Shown piece after piece: positions 61,780-64,000 of a stretch of 64,000 nucleotides of DNA; the stretch's first letter is position 1, and the number at the start of each line of letters is the position of its first letter. Under the pieces are notes generated by a model, which was given only the letters and a program-made list of their open reading frames with translations, searched no databases and was not told where the DNA came from. The DNA lies in contig CAUEEP010000724.1 in assembly GCA_958450365.1 (NCBI GenBank), positions 1,831,501 through 1,895,500 of the forward strand. Direction: 5' to 3'. Made by a program: the position numbers and the translations under genes. Origin of the DNA: Mesorhabditis belari (Eukaryota > Nematoda > Chromadorea > Rhabditida > Rhabditidae).

Positions 61780-62603
61780 TTAGGTTGATGCATAAGTCTT
61801 TTCGTTCCTTTTCGTCTGCCGTTTCAAGCCAACAAATGCACGAATTAAACTACGGTTGATTTCATTAGAAAAACCAATTATTTTTCTGCAAAATAACATT
61901 AAAACGGGTTTAAAAATATTTAATGCCTGGATTTTCTTGAGAGTATGAAATCGGGTAGTCAAAAAGGGCTAACTCGATGATGCGGTTTAGACACCTTAGC
62001 TAAAGAAAACCTATCTTCGTGTCAATAGATAAAAGATAGAGAAAAAAAAGTTTGATATTTCGCCAAAATTTCAGAGAAATTCATTCAGCCAATTTTTCCG
62101 TAGAGTTTTTTATAGATTTTTACGCAAAAGGCGTTTTTCACTCCTATTTGGTCACTGTATAGTTCCTATTTAGTTCTGTATTTAGTATTTAGTATTTAGT
62201 TATGAAACAAATCAAACAATTCCAAGATTATTGCAAAGATTGTTGTACAATTGTTGAAAAGATTCTTGTACAATTGTTACAAAGATTCTTGCAAAGATTG
62301 TAAAAAGAGTCGAGCCTCTTACCTGCCCGGGATCGAACTCGATCGCTCATCGATCCTCTCGATTAGAAGCCAAGACTCTTAACCAGCTATGACGCTATGG
62401 CAGCATGGTTCAGATCAGCTATGACGCCCATGACAGCATGAAATTGCTTCGAATTTGCTTGAAAGTGGACCGAAATTGATTTAAAAAGATGGGAATTGAA
62501 TAAAAAACACTTTTTTTATAGAGCAAATTATAGATTAATTGGTGAATTTGTTACTTTTTAACAGAAGTACGAAAAAAACGAAAAGACTTATGCATCAACC
62601 TAA
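61780..62603. mobile_element. Mariner-type element C, copy 2, with tRNA-like insert
   Basis: The ends TTAGGTTGATGCATAAGTCT and AGACTTATGCATCAACCTAA are perfect inverse partners (28 or more bases with the next CGTTT), and TA flanks both sides. It shares the left 200 and right 460 bases with copy 1 at 24651 and has better-preserved ends. No transposase ORF is present, so it is non-autonomous. The adjacent duplicated repeat supplies an unoccupied version of its insertion site. Confidence 0.9.
62319..62400 (-). tRNA. tRNA-Arg(TCT)-like sequence inside element C2
   Basis: Third copy of the module at 24019, same orientation as in C1, with one change in box B (GAGTTCGATCCC on minus). Confidence 0.4.
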
Positions 62604-62725
62604 TAGGTCCGATCTAGGCTTAGGAAGCTATCTACCAAGCTTAGGCTCAGGCTTAGACTCAGGCTTAGGCTTAGGCTTAGGGCTTAGGCTTAGGCTCAGG
62701 CTTAGACTCAGGCTTAGGCTCTGGC
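62604..62725. repeat. Telomere-like (TTAGGC)n with TCAGGC variants
   Basis: Second copy of the unit at 61595, with about 11 hexamers. Confidence 0.85.
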
Positions 62726-63520
62726 CCTGGCCAGGCAAATCCAGTCCCCAACAACCATATCAATTTCTCAATTTCTCCTGAATCCCAGCTTTTCTTTCGA
62801 ACTTGATATCTCTTGACCCAAGCCCTAGAGCCAACTAATTATTCTCGCCAATCCTTCTATCAAATAGGCGAATCTTTGACAAAGAATCTTTGAGAAAGTC
62901 CCCCTTTGTGTTGCTTCTTTCCAAAGCACCACAAGTAACTATCTTTTTTTGGAATCTTGTTCCCCAGAGAAAACCCTGAGGGTCCGATTAGGACAATATT
63001 AGGCTATTTGGTGGAAAAGAGAAGGGAAAAAGGGGGGTGATTCGATGGGGAGATTCCGTTGAGCGAACTGAAGCACGCAATACTTCCTAGGAATTGCCGA
63101 GTATTGCTTTTCTAAACAAGTTTCAACTTGATTCTTTTGAGTTAGATACTTTTTTTAAAGCAGCGAGCACTATGTAGGTTAATATCTTTTGAAAAAACCT
63201 TATATTTTCAATGTTTCCGTTTCATTACTAGTCTCAGAGCCTAGTAAAGTCTAGAGTTACTAGTAAAGTCTCAGATCATCAGTCTCATATCTCATTCTCT
63301 CATCTCATTTGCTTGCTCTTTATTTGATCACTGTACAGCTTTTATGCATTGAATTCCGTTCATTCATTGATTTCAATTGATTTGATTTGAATTCCAATTG
63401 ATTTCATTTGATTTCAATTGATTTCAATCGATTCCAATCAATTCCAATTGTTTTCCAATTCTCTTCCAACAATTTCCATTAGATTTTATGCCCAACTTTG
63501 ACATTATTATCAAATTTTAG
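62726..63520. other. Possible upstream region of the right-edge gene
   Basis: CTAGTAAAGTCT repeats (63225-63270) and TTGATTTCAATTGATT units (63365-63440). Nothing coding is seen before the acceptor at 63519-63520. Confidence 0.35.
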
Positions 63521-63599
63521 GATGAAGGAAGAACTCGGGCCACTTTCACTTACCACACTCAATCTTCCCACACAATTACCCGGCTCGTGGTTCTATGAG
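63521..63599 (+). CDS. Probable first coding exon of a gene running off the right edge
   Basis: An acceptor CAAATTTTAG directly precedes GATG. The frame from the ATG at 63522 reads MKEELGPLSLTTLNLPTQLP then GSWFYE, 26 codons, and ends at a strong donor (GAG then GTAAGT) in phase 0. An acceptor one base before the ATG is the usual arrangement of a nematode trans-spliced or 5'-UTR-spliced gene. The following intron begins with the 16-base minisatellite that continues to the window end. Too short to name. Confidence 0.4.
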
Positions 63600-63744
63600 G
63601 TAAGTCGAGAAGAAAGGAGTCGTAGAAGAAAAAAGGATGGTAATAGATAAAGTAGATGAACTGACTGTTTACGGGAAAATGGAAAACGATTACTGTATAC
63701 GTAGGACCGGCTACTGTAACTTGTTGTACTCTGACAATAAAACA

Positions 63745-64000
63745 AAAGTACTTCTAGTACAAAGGTACTCCTAGTACAAAGTACACCTAGGACAAAAGTA
63801 CTCCTAGTACAAGAGTACTCCTAGTACACCTAGTACAAAGTACACCTAGTATAAAAGTACTCCTTGTACAAAAGTACTCCTAATACAAGAGTACTCCTAG
63901 TACAAGAGTACTCCTAGTTCAAAAGTACTCCTAATACAAGAGTACTCCTAGTACAAGAGTACTCCTAGTTCAAAAGTACTCCTAGTACAAAGTACATCTA
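63745..64000. repeat. 16-17-base minisatellite AGTACTCCTAGTACAA
   Basis: About 15 units with AGTACACCTAGTACAA and AATACAAG variants. It continues past the end of the window, and many units contain AGTACT or CCTAGT palindromic cores. Confidence 0.9.

Overview
This window looks like nematode nuclear DNA. Four independent signs support that. A 19-base perfect match to the nematode spliced leader SL1 is followed directly by a GT (15417-15435). There are several interstitial arrays built on the nematode telomere hexamer TTAGGC (32970-33178, 43804-43864, 61655-61733, 62630-62720). Predicted introns are very short (43-57 bases). The recognisable gene content is C-type lectin, a DUF5648 repeat protein and mariner/Tc1 transposons. 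The sequence is AT-rich, gene-poor and crowded with minisatellites, so it reads as an intergenic or heterochromatin-like region rather than an operon-style landscape. Most long open frames are by-products of tandem repeats.

Genes. The best-supported gene is at 17231-20685 on the plus strand: a signal-peptide exon plus exons that carry three DHFYT-type DUF5648 repeats. All splice junctions keep one frame, and the introns are filled with a 15-base minisatellite and a ~364-base satellite dimer. A broken C-type lectin copy lies at 14586-15133, interrupted by mariner-type element ends. Weaker candidates are a death-domain-like exon (34306-34401), a three-exon chain ending at a MITE (35034-35385), a terminal exon (29117-29188), a probable first exon at the right edge (63521-63599), and a few unrecognised ORFs.

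Mobile DNA. There is a nested pair of mariner-type elements (13487-14563, with 13888-14440 inside it). The inner one has perfect 32-base terminal inverted repeats (TIRs) and a 104-codon ORF that joins the transposase helix-turn-helix to the transposase C-terminus, with the catalytic core deleted. Two copies of another mariner-type element (24651-25603, 61780-62603) carry an internal tRNA-like module. Other elements are MITEs whose ends resemble CCGTAAATACTGTAATAGT, a Tc1-like MITE, and several long fold-back elements. About 20 tRNA-like sequences are scattered through the window. None folds as a fully convincing tRNA by eye, and several clearly belong to repeats.

Layout. 0-13 kb: dispersed repeats and minisatellites. 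13.4-15.5 kb: nested mariners, lectin remnant and SL1 match. 17.2-20.7 kb: DUF5648 gene. 21-28.9 kb: MITEs, tRNA-like and fold-back elements. 29-36 kb: short exon candidates, telomere-like DNA and minisatellites. 36-64 kb: almost entirely minisatellites, tRNA-like modules and fold-backs, with a possible gene start at the right end. Coordinates of repeats were read by eye and may be off by a few bases at the edges.
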